The position numbers were made by a program, and so were the translations under genes. Under the pieces are notes generated by a model. That model saw only the letters and a list, made by a program, of their open reading frames with translations. It searched no databases and was not told the origin of the DNA. A stretch of DNA of 64,000 bases from Casuarius casuarius (lineage: Eukaryota > Chordata > Aves > Casuariiformes > Casuariidae). Each line of letters starts with the position of its first letter. Positions within the stretch are counted from its first letter, which is position 1. Location of the stretch: contig PTFA01000011.1 of the NCBI GenBank assembly GCA_003342895.1, positions 4,167,988-4,231,987 on the forward strand, read 5' to 3'. Positions 13,001-23,800 of the stretch are shown in pieces.

Positions 13001-16000
13001 TTAAGTGGGGAGGGCATGGTGGAATCTAGTCACTTTTTTGACTGAGCTTAGCTGGCTTGCTTCACTAGGCTCTGACTGCAGACAGCAGTTGGAGAAAAGT
13101 TTTTGAGAGCTTCTCTCCACGGATGACAGAGCCCAGGTAACTAGCCAGCTAAGGTGGCAAACACCTAGTGGTGGTGGTACAGAATGACTCTTGCAAATGG
13201 GAAGCTGTACCATAGCATAGCTGGGAATTGCGTCCTAGCAAAAGCCTTGTGGTTTGCTGAGGTACACTTGAAATGCCTTTTCTTGGAGGAATGTGAGTGG
13301 GAAGACAGAACAGCAGGTCATTACTGTGCTTGAAAGATGTTGTTTTAATCCTTTNGTGTGGATCTTAATCCACAGGGTGTTGATGGAGTTCTCCTGGAGG
13401 GGTGTTCGCTTTTTCACCCAGTGCTAGAGACCTGGCCTTTCTGAGATGTCTTAGATGGCATGGAGATTAGAGCAATCCAGCAAGACTGCAGTTTGATAGC
13501 ATTTCTGAGGCTTCACTTAAGATGCAGTATGTGTTTCTTCATCCTGATAGAGATAATGGGTTTTAAGCAATTACACCCAGGCTAATTCCTTTTGATAAGA
13601 GCTCTACATTATCTAAAAAAAGAACCCCAGCCGCCTGGGAAAGAACAATGTAAATGTCTCTCTCGTGAACTCTTTCATTTGCTCTTCACTGATACCTTGA
13701 TGATATGCTGCAGATCTTTCAAGCCATAAAAATCTGCTAGTAGCTGTTTAGGTAGAGTATTGCAGTTGAGGAGGTATAACAGTGCTGTCGGTTTGTAGGC
13801 TATGGAGCCCTGTGNGCTTCAAATACTTTAGCGCTAGTATGATGATTATGGTTTAGACGCATGGAATCAGACTGGGCTCTTTCAATGCACCTTGTTCTCT
13901 NCCTGTGCTGGCAGTCTGGTTGTGAGGTGCAGGTTGCTTCTGCTGATTATGGCAATCTGAATTTTGTAATTTGCAAAGAGTAGTGAGAGTGTCATTTTAT
14001 TAAGGATAGAGCCCAACTCCTACTGTGTGTTTGTCTGCACTGGGGAGAAGAGTACAGTGCTGGCACTTGTTATGCAGGGATGGTAAGAGATCTCACTTAA
14101 TTAGTTTTTTTTTTTTCTTTTTAAAACCAGCAAAGCAATTTCAACAATTAGCTGAATTTCTGGTACTTCTTAAGGAAATTCCTTTTTATCTGCTTAATTT
14201 TGCTGTTTCTTCCTCTTTCATGCATTTTTATATTTATATACATATATACATACATGCACACAGTGTGGGAAAAGAAATGTAATTGGTTGCATTTAAAAAG
14301 GAGGGGAATCTCAAAGCAACATGCTGTTTGTGCAAGTGTGCCACTTCTAGGAAAATCACATTATATAAAGAAATTATATTTTGTAGTAATAATATTGAGG
14401 AGTTTTCACATCCTGTAGGTATGTTTGTTATAGCTTTTTTCTCTCAGATAGTCATATATGACATTCTTGATTTAGAGCTGCCTAATGATAATTGGAGCTG
14501 GGAAGAGAGGCAGGGAAAAGGGGGAAGACTGGAGATATAGATTATATTCTCTCATGCTGTTGTGCTTCCATTCTTCCCTAGAGAAGAGCCTATGAATGTG
14601 TGGCGTGCTGTCTGTCCCTTCACCTGTCTGCTGGCTGGAAAAAGTCACTGAAAGCCTCCCAGCGGGGGCCTGATCTGCTCTCTTTCGAAACGGGGAAGAG
14701 GATTTGTGTGGATATTTCTCCTCGGTTGATCAAAAAAGATGCAAAAATCAAATCCTTTTTTCTGTATCCATTCTGTAAAATGGCTTCATGCATCACAAAC
14801 ACTGTAGTTAAGCAGTGCAGTACAGAAGTGGTCGGTTTGGCATTTTGCTAGAAACAGGAGGCAGAGTGCACAGCTTCTCTGGTGGGGAATCCATTTCTGA
14901 TTTTTTCAGTGTGGCACAAGAAGGGTTGTGTCTGCTCAAACCCCTCATTTACACAGTGCTGTGACACAGTGGTGCCTAGACTGAGAATAAATTCAGGGAG
15001 GGAAAATCATTGCCACCATTTGCAAAGTTGGCTGCAGTATTTTTTTTTCTTGTCATAAACTGTTGTGAATTTGAAAGGGCTGCTGTATTTCCTTTCCAGG
15101 TATGGCAATGTTTAGTTGGCAAATGAAGCAACCTTTTGTTTGGAAAACTCTATTGAGATGCTTTTGGGATGAAAGACATCAGAGAAGTTGTCATTAAGCC
15201 TCCCGTGACTGCCTTGGTTGAGGAGCTGGACTGGGTGTTCTCACTCTTCCTGATGCAGCGACTCAGAGTGCTTAGTCTGAGCCAATTTACTCATTCTTCA
15301 GCTCTTACTTTTTCATCTCTAATTGGCTTCCTACTGCATGTCACCTTGTATTTTCCTTTGGATGGCGAACATAGTCAGTTTCCTTCTCTAGGCTGCTAAG
15401 AGAACATGTTTTTGTATTAGATAGAGCTGTCTAGGGCAAGTTGGAGGAAGCACCNTGTGTAAGAGTGTTGAAGTAGAAGTGTGCTCTTTTTGCAATGAGA
15501 ATACCTTCTCAGCCATGTGGGTGACTCCACAAATAACTTAAATCATGTTCTTTCTTTCCTAAATGATACATAGGTATAAATCATGCTCTTAAGAGATTTT
15601 TCCCATCAGTAGTAACATCCCTAACATGAGAGGAAATCCTCACCAGCTCCTCTTTCTTAAAGAGCCACGTAGCTTGTCAAGAGTTTAAACAGGCCACCTG
15701 TTCTGTAGATCCTACTTGGTTTTGCTGCCTTGCTTTCTTGGTTATCCTAAAAATGACAGGTTGCTATTTAAAGTACTTGGATTGACTTAGCAACCCATCT
15801 ACTCAGTCACTTCCATTTCCTGCTCTCCTCTTTGAAAGGATTTGATTTAATGACATCGATGATATGGTGCATCTAGGTGATAGGACAAATTAATTTAGGT
15901 ACTGCATGGATGAGCCAAGCTGTTGATCACTAGAGAGCAAGCAGTAGCCTAAAATTGCATAGGCTGTTTCTAGACCATCTTGCTTCTGTGTTAATAGACT

Positions 16001-18058
16001 GGCCCCAGTTTATTATTTTACCTTGAGCCAGACTTTGCCCAAGTTCCTGGTGAAGCTTTTCATGCTTTCCCTAGAGAGAATCCTCTAGTNGAATGTTTGA
16101 TAAGCGGTCACCAAGACTCTGATTGCCCTGCTTTTTGGGTGTTTCTGGCCCAGCCCAACAAAAGCACCATTGCTCTCTGAGAGTCCTGTCACCTGTCTAA
16201 TGAGCCTGAGGAACGAGTCCCATCCTATGTGTTTGTGTGTTGGCCTCCTTACAGAGACTCCATTATCTTTTGTTTTGGAAAATACTTCCTTGCAGTTTCA
16301 TCTGGTGGTCTGGTAAGGCTATAAAAGAGTTTTGCATTTAAGCAATTAATCTTGTGCTCGGACAGGTTTGATGTCCACCATTGCTGTTTATGATACAGAG
16401 CCAGTTATTGAGTCCTTACTAAATAAACATCTTTGGTGGTCTTTGTGATACTCTAAAGTACTAAATTGTCAATGTTCTGTTGGTTCTTGTCACTGTTATA
16501 TACACTGTTCTGTCCTGCTCCATCTGTTTCTACAGTTAAATGGGATTCAAGTGAGTTCATTAAGAGCATGTCACCTTATATTAACACTGTAATATACTAG
16601 GTGTCATGGAAAATAAATGCTCCCAATAAATCTACAGAGTGTGAAGCTCTTCTGTATCGTGCAAGCTGAACTTAGATTACTCTGGGAAGATGGGAGGGAG
16701 GTATGTGGGTCTAGCACAGGGCACTGCAAGAACCAAATATTTGTAAAAGCTCCTCATCTCTCTGCTGGAGTAAAGAGCTCACCTCTTGCCAAGATCAGTG
16801 TCTGTGCCTTCTGCTGCAGTTACATGCAGTGTTAACCCCTCAAGCACAGCAAAGAACATAACACCTTGTTTAGCAGCTAGGGATACTCTTGCTGTTGACT
16901 GCTGCAGGACAAAAAGCAGAATGATGAATTCACTGTTTGTGAGATAATGAGCCTCCCAGGTCACCTCGAATAGCAGCTTGCTTGCCCTTGGAGTATCTGC
17001 CCTGGTACATGCTCTCCCTTACCTGTGGGCGTGAGATGCTCTGCAGCAAGTTCATATCCTCTGACCATGCCGTGCTGTCTTTCTGTGCCTGCCTTATGAG
17101 AAACCTCATTCATCTTGGCAGTCATGAATGCTCTTGTTTGTAAAGTATAAAACTATAAAATTCCTATAGGTTGTCCTTTTTCTTTCCTGCAACCTGTTTA
17201 CCTGCCCTCCTTGCAATGTCTTGTAAAACTGAAATTGTTGCTGCTTTTGAGGCTGCTGTGAGGAGGGGGATCATCTATCCTTTGCAGCCATGGGGTACTG
17301 ACTTTGAACAGATTTGCTGAGGAGCTCCTCTGCCCTTATCTTTCCCTTTTGCACCTCTTCTGTTCTGGAGGTGCTGATCACCTATGCCTTCGTTTAATGT
17401 CAAAGGGTCTTTAGTGACCTTGGGGGGAAAAAAAGAGAAGCTGAGCTGTCACTGTTAATCTTAAGCACAAATATGCAGCCCTTGCCACATTAGTCATGCC
17501 TTTGTCACCTNTAGATTGGATTAGTGCAGTGCATGGTATGTGGGTCTACAGCCGAAGACACATGCAGAACAGTGTTGTCTGCTTGTTTCAATGTCACAGG
17601 AGAGTATTTTCAAGAGAAGACAGCATTTATGAGGAATACTCTCAGTCAGGATTCTCAGCTGACTTCTTGCACTGGTCTGTCCAAAGCTGTTTTGTCTGTC
17701 AGACTGTGCTTTAAAGCTTACCTGCTCCTATCTGTTTCCATAAGAGGATAAGCAGGAGGATTGAATGGCACTTCAGTTTAAGGCTGTTTGAGACCTATGT
17801 GTGCTGGAGTCCCTCAGCAATTTTTATTTGGCTGTACATTTTTTTTCTCACTCTTGATTTTGTATTTAGAGAGNTGTCCTTAATGGCGGCTGTGGGGCAA
17901 TACAGAGGCAGTAGTGTTTTTTCTCTCCCATCCCGTTCACATGTGTATGATGCAGAGAAGTCCAGCTTCCTAATTAGGACTAGTCAGTCACTTGATCGGG
18001 TAAATAACAACAGGTCTTCCTGTATGGGTTAACTTCACTTACAGTACTTTTATGTTTC

Positions 18059-18086
18059 AAAAAAAAAAAAAAGGGGGGGGGGAGGG
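18059..18086 (+). repeat. A14 followed by G10 homopolymers
   Basis: Fourteen A are followed by ten G, then A and GGGG, in intron 1. The all-purine run is prone to replication slippage and to assembly error. Confidence 0.9.
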
Positions 18087-20484
18087 GACAAAAGGTTAAA
18101 TGAGGTTAAACCCAGTCCATGTTAGTTTTACAATAAGTTTAATGAAGTACCAATATTGCACACAGGTCATAGCAATCAGGAAACTGGACTAGTATGAATG
18201 AGCCTGTCCACATGAACACCCTACAAAGCAAAGAGCATCCTGGGAGTTGAGCACTAGGGTGGTAAAGACAGTGTCAGTCCTTGGTTCAACTGTTTGCTGA
18301 AATGTGGTGCAAGTTTTACTACCTGTAATTGGGGATCAAAGATAACTTTTTCTTCTAATTATGCTCAGTGTGCCCATTTACTTATTTCAGTTCTAAATGC
18401 CCTCAGGAAACCTTCAGTCTTTAACACGCCCCTGCTCTGTGCTACTTGGGAGGGCTCAAGCTATGCTTCGTGGCGGGTTCCCCAATGGATGGTTTCTCTA
18501 CATGAGAATAATTTCTTTGCCTGTTCCTGGGTACTTAATGGCATGATGGTTCTGTGCCAGTGAATGGAGTCTTAATCTACAGTAAGACTTATATTATGAT
18601 AGGAAGGGAAGGCTCAGCAACTATATTGCTCATAGCCATAGCTGGTGGCTTTTTCTAATGGNGGTAAACTAGAGCAGTTGTGGGTTGTTTTGTTTGTTTA
18701 AATTCAGCTCTGCCTGAGTGGCCAGACCAACCTTTAGGTGCATTTGATCTTGCTTTGTGTTTATGGTAGTCTGCTTGGTTTTAGGAAGACCTATCCTTCT
18801 GTGTTTGGGTTTCTACCGTTCTCCCATACTGCTAAAATATTTTGCTTTGGATTGGAGCTGATGGGATGCAGTAGGTTTGTGTTTGTACTTAATGTTTGGA
18901 GGCTGAGCTTAGGTAGGACCTCTCTCTTGCTGAAAAGGTTTTTGTTGTTGGGACTATGCATCAAAACTGTTTGCTCTTCTGGGAAGTTAAAACCTGCCAA
19001 AATCCATGTGCAGCTACTGAGGTTTTTCTTTGGACTGTAGAACCAAATACACAAGAAAAGTCTCCCTCTCCGTCTTTGCCAGGTCCTGAGGCTAGTTTTA
19101 AGTGGTTTGCACTTTTGCCTGGAGCAAAATATACTGCCTTGCCAGCTTCTGCAGAGAACTGCAGTTGTTCTTCTGTCCTTCTAGTGAGGTGATCCCAGAA
19201 AACTTGAGCCGAACACCATCTTCCTCTGCTCTGCATAACTCCAAGTGCCTTCCCTTCAGTACGTTATTCTTGATGCAATGCTTGCTATTCTTCTATGTAT
19301 TACTATGTGCCAATCTAGCAAAGAACAACCCTTCTATGCTAACTGTAGCCTCTATTGTCGTGGTGACAAGATAACTTCTTCCTCTTCAGTATTTGAGTCT
19401 GGTATTTTGAGGTATTTTTTGAATTGAGGGCTCTGGGGTTATTTGATGTCTTGTTTGTCAGCAGCTTGATGTTTACCTGAATCTTGTTCATGGCCTGTCT
19501 TCTGATGTGGGAAAGCAGGACACCACTGCCCCATGGCAGCTCTGTGAGTAAATTTGGGGTATGACTAGCAGTTACTGTGGAAATCTGAGTGCTGGAAATG
19601 GACTACTTTTCAGTTTGGATCTTGAAGTTCTTCTGGCTCCTTGGCTACCTGATGACTAACAGTGGTGATTCTGACTGGGTTATGGGAGCTGAATGTAAAT
19701 TTGTCAGTGGCCAACTGTTGTACTGGTGTGTTTCACAGTGGCTAATGTAGTTTTCCTGTTGGGCCAACATGTTCTGGGACTTCCATCGAAGATGAAGTGT
19801 GTGCTGGAGACAGGAGTGACTGCAGAAATACAGTTCAAGCAAACTGTTGAAATCAGTTCTAACTTTTAAATCATTAGGAAGGCAGGGAAGTTCACCTGGG
19901 TTAGAAAAGCTGCTACCCTTTAGGGTGGAGGTGACTATACTCATTTTGTGGAGAATAACTTAGCACTTTTATGTCCCTCAAGCGAGAGGAAATTTAGAAT
20001 TTCCTACTTTAAACCCTCCACTGATGTCAGCAGAAAAGCTTTAAAGATGCTAGATTAGAATATGCCTTCACTGAAAACTACTAATTAATGTTGTTTGTGT
20101 CTTACATAGCGCTTGGTCTTTGGAGAAACTGCTGTCCATTTGATCTGTAGCTAGTTCTCCGCTTTTTTTTTTTCTCTCTACATTTGTCATTCCCTTGCTT
20201 TTTCTATCTTTGCATTTCTTTACCTAACGCATTACTAAATGAGCAGTGAAACAAAGATTGCCCATACTAAAAATGGTATGTTTACGGGCTTTTGCTTCAG
20301 TGCGATGTTAATAGGAAAGGTTGCTCTTCCTAGTTCTAGCTTTCTGCAGGGTGGGGTGGACAACCTGATTTTATTTCATATGGGTTTTTGGTCAAGGTTT
20401 TCATGTGAACAGCCCAACCCAGTAATTCCTTTGTTAACTTTCTGCTCTCTCTTTCTTAATTCTTCTACCCAGCTTTCTGCAGAG

Positions 20485-20838
20485 GACGTGTTGTGAGAGT
20501 ACCCAAAGGTCCTCTTATTCGAGTCGTGGGCACGGAAGTGGTGATCCCTTGCAGTGTTAGTGACTACGATGGACCCAGTGAACAGAACTTTGACTGGGAA
20601 TTCTCCCGGGAGACTGACTTCATGCGGATAGTGAGTACCTGGGATTCTACGTTCACCTCCGAGGAGTACCAAAAACGTGTGGGCCAAGGGGATATCAAAC
20701 TGAGACGGAGCAGCAATGATGCTGTGGAGCTTGTGATTAGAGACATCCAGCCAACTGATCAAGGGAAATACAAGTGCTCCACACCCAGCACTGATGCCAC
20801 CGTTCAGGGAAATTATGATGCTGAGGTCCAAGTGAAAG
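20485..20838 (+). CDS. PTGFRN: PTGFRN exon 2: Ig V-type domain 1
   Basis: The frame starts GRVVRVPKGPLIRVVGTEV and encodes the first extracellular Ig domain. The disulfide cysteines are in VIPC (codon 20550-20552) and in the motif DQGKYKC. The stretch DYDGPSEQNFDW and the end STPSTDATVQGNY match the human protein closely. The donor after 20838 is AAG/GTATTT and leaves a phase 1 codon. The acceptor is ambiguous: AG dinucleotides end at 20482 and 20484. I chose 20485 because it gives a phase 1 start and a symmetric 354-base exon, as in all the other exons. Position 20483 has the stronger CAG context but needs a phase 2 exon 1. Relative to human CNVS, this copy reads CSVS and lacks that N-glycosylation sequon. 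Confidence 0.95.
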
Positions 20839-23800
20839 GTATTTCTGAAGAGTGAGGTGTGCTCTAAATTTGTTCTTGATACTGATTTTACATGTACATT
20901 TCATGTTGAATTTCTGTTGCTCATAAGCATTCCATTTTTCTTCCTGTTATGTTTAATTTTCCTAACGCCAAAATCCCCAATTAGGAAGTATGATAGCAAC
21001 AGAGGGAAGTGAGATGAAGAAGTGAAGGGAGGCAATTACTCTAAATACCACTGTACTTTTTTTCTGTCTAGCAAATATGTAAATATAAATGGGAAAACTA
21101 AACAGTGGGTTTTCTGAAGATGTCAGTGAATATTTAATCTCAGTAAGCCTCTGGGTAGAGAGGCTAACTTTAGGTACAAAACAACCTGTCTTCTCTTTTT
21201 TTATTTATAGTGTCATTTAGATAACTCTCTCTATGAAGGAAGTAATCTTCCTTTTCCCCTTTAGCATGTTCTTCCTGCACTTGTGTCCTAGCTCTGCGCT
21301 CTCATTTAGGGTTCTTTAATAATAATTCAGGAGTCTCTCTCTCTTTTTTGGAAGTGTTTTATCTTTTACTATCATGAAAATCAAAATGGTTCTGAATTGG
21401 AACAGTCAGAATGATATTGCTTGGATGAGAAATTGAAGTGAGGGGAAGGGTAAATGAAGCTGAACGCTTGTTGTGGCTTGTCTAAAGTGGGGCACTTCCT
21501 TTAATGAATTTTTAGCTGAATTTTCTTGTTCCTGGAATGCTGCTGTATGGAAGAAGAAATGATTGTCCAGGTGATGATCTGCAGTGGTTTTAGTACCTGA
21601 GAGCTGAACCAGTCAGTGTGGGTCTTCCCTACTCTCTTTGCTTCTGGTTTATGATACTTGTGTGTTTTTTTTTGTTTTTTGTTTTGTTCTTTTTGAATAG
21701 TGATTTCTGATGGCTTAGTGGTGAGTGGTACAAAAGCCCATTCCTCAACGTCTCTCAAGCTATCTGAGGGTGATTCCTTCAACTTGCACTGCTCAGCCAT
21801 CACCACCTCCCCAGAGCATACTCACCTGCATGTGACTTGGCAAATCAAAAGTGGAGCAACTTGGCGGGACATCCTATCTTTGACTCATGAGGGCAAGTTC
21901 CAGCCTGGTTCTGGTTATGAAGAACGCTACCACAATGGAGATATCCGTTTGGACACAGGAGCAAATGACACGTATCAATTATCTGTGTCCCAGGCCTTGC
22001 TGATGGATGGGGGTGTCTACAGGTGTCTTGTGAGTGAGTGGGTGAGAGGAACAGATAGCTCATGGCAGAAGATTCAGGAGAAGAGTGTGGAGATAGCAAG
22101 TGTGGCAATCCAACAGACTGGTGAGTATTACTGGTGGGAGACTGGCTGGGGTGTCAAAGCTTGTAGCTTACCACTGTGTTGTGTCCAGGCTGTGATACTT
22201 TGAGAGTAGAAATGGGGTAAGCTGAACCAAATGAGGATACCTTCCAGGAGAATTAGACTGCTGTTTGGGTATCTGGCCTGTTTACCCCTGAATTGGTGAC
22301 AAATTCTTGTCATGATTTTGGAAGCTCTTATTTTGGGGGAAATGGGGATGATGACATGGAAGGACTGACTGGAATGTCTTAGATGCCTAGACAAAGATTT
22401 TATCTCATGCTTAGGTCACTTCTGATCACATCTGGTTTATGTATTTTGCAAGCAGCACCGTATTTACCTCTGAGCATTCCAGACTTACCTCTTCGCGCTC
22501 TCATTGATTTAAGGTTGTTTCATAGCACTAAACAGCTGCATTCCTTCCCCCCCGCCCCAAGTGCCTTGTGCTTCAGTGATAAGTGTGAAGCTTTTCTGTA
22601 TGTTGTGTATTAAAATAGCTTATAAAGATGGGGAGAAAAGAGGAAGGAGGTGATGATTTCAAAGGACAAATGATCCAGTACTGTCCAGTGATTTCTAACA
22701 GTGCCGCTGGAGCACTGGACTGATTGCCCCACTGTTGGCAGAGGTCTAGGATAGTAATGGTTCTGTTGAATACATTGTTGCATACCTGACTAAGGAGCAG
22801 TAGATTACAGGTGTTCATGAGACAAAAATACAGGGAATGCTGTACTGAGGATATTTGAATATCCCTGCCCATGGGTTTCAGTAGATGCACTGATTACTTA
22901 ATTACATTAGCATTACTACTGCTAGTTGGAGGAGGGAAAGCAGAGGCTGGTGCATTTCATCACTCAATAGGTGGAAAAACAGGCAGTGATGATCCCTGAG
23001 AAATATGAGATTATGACTATATTTTAAGAAATGTTCAGACAGGGTATCTGTCATTTAAAATCCTTTAATCGCTACGAGAGGACCCAGAACTGCTGGGTTT
23101 TGGCCATCTCATTTAGATGAAGTTTTAGTGTCCTGGTGGTGCTTGGCTTGTGAAATCTGAGAGGATCAATTTGCCCTACCTTTCTCAGGATGTCTGTTAN
23201 ACAGTAAAGCTTGCATGTGCTCTCTGCTGAGAAAGGGGTTGCTAATTAAGAGCTGTAATTCTCCATTTTGTCGTGCTTCTGGAGAAGTTGTTTTAAGTAG
23301 GTGAGGTTAAATCAGTGGCTGAGGATAGGCTGAGAGAGGCCAGGACTAGCAGCAGTGCCTGATAGGCTCTGTCATTGGCAGCACTGCCAGTTTGTCAGGG
23401 GCATGAAAGCTTTGGCTAAACTTGCACTAAACGGAGAGGTCATTCTCCAGCAAAATGATGTGCAACTTGTTCCATGCGTATCCTATAGTATGNCTTGCAG
23501 AGCATCTTGTGCTGGCATCTGAAGTCCCGGTGAGCTGTACCTGCATGCTAAGGTGAGCCTGAGTTGTAAATACCAGACCTGGGTACTGCACTTCTCTTGT
23601 TCTCCCCTGCTGTAAACTGTGGGATTGAATTTGCAGAAACAAAATAAATGAGCAGATAAATAATCTAAGGCGGACTAACGTATCCAAAGTGTGTGTCTAA
23701 AAAGAAAAGAAAAAAGCCAAGGCTACTTATGTTAGTAGCAGTAAAAAACAAACAAACAAACAAACTAAAAAAAAAACTATGTGGATTTTTTTTTTCTTCC

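Larger units (their letters stand above)
1..20484 (+). other. Intron 1 of PTGFRN (3' part), no supported gene
   Basis: This stretch precedes the first recognisable exon and has no CpG island, no domain-bearing reading frame and no signal-peptide exon, so I read it as intron 1. Open frames here are short, overlap on both strands and show no domain I recognise. It holds a TG microsatellite at 2346-2366, a TGA/TTA repeat at 4278-4305, an old CR1-like repeat near 6838-7055, an exon-like open segment at 9600-9698, a local CpG-bearing segment near 14640-14720 and an A14G10 tract at 18059-18082. Poly-T runs outnumber poly-A runs, which agrees with + strand transcription. An upstream neighbouring gene in the first few kilobases cannot be fully excluded, because exon 1 is not visible. 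Confidence 0.75.

Noticed and set aside
16258..16330. Possible CR1 tail (AAAATACTTCCTTGCAG, TTTCATCTGGTGGTC)
   Set aside because: The resemblance to CR1 LINE ends is weak and short, and not supportable by eye.
20376..20831. Minus-strand open frame of 151 codons over exon 2
   Set aside because: It lies opposite the PTGFRN Ig 1 coding exon, has no recognisable domain, and is explained as an antisense shadow of coding sequence.
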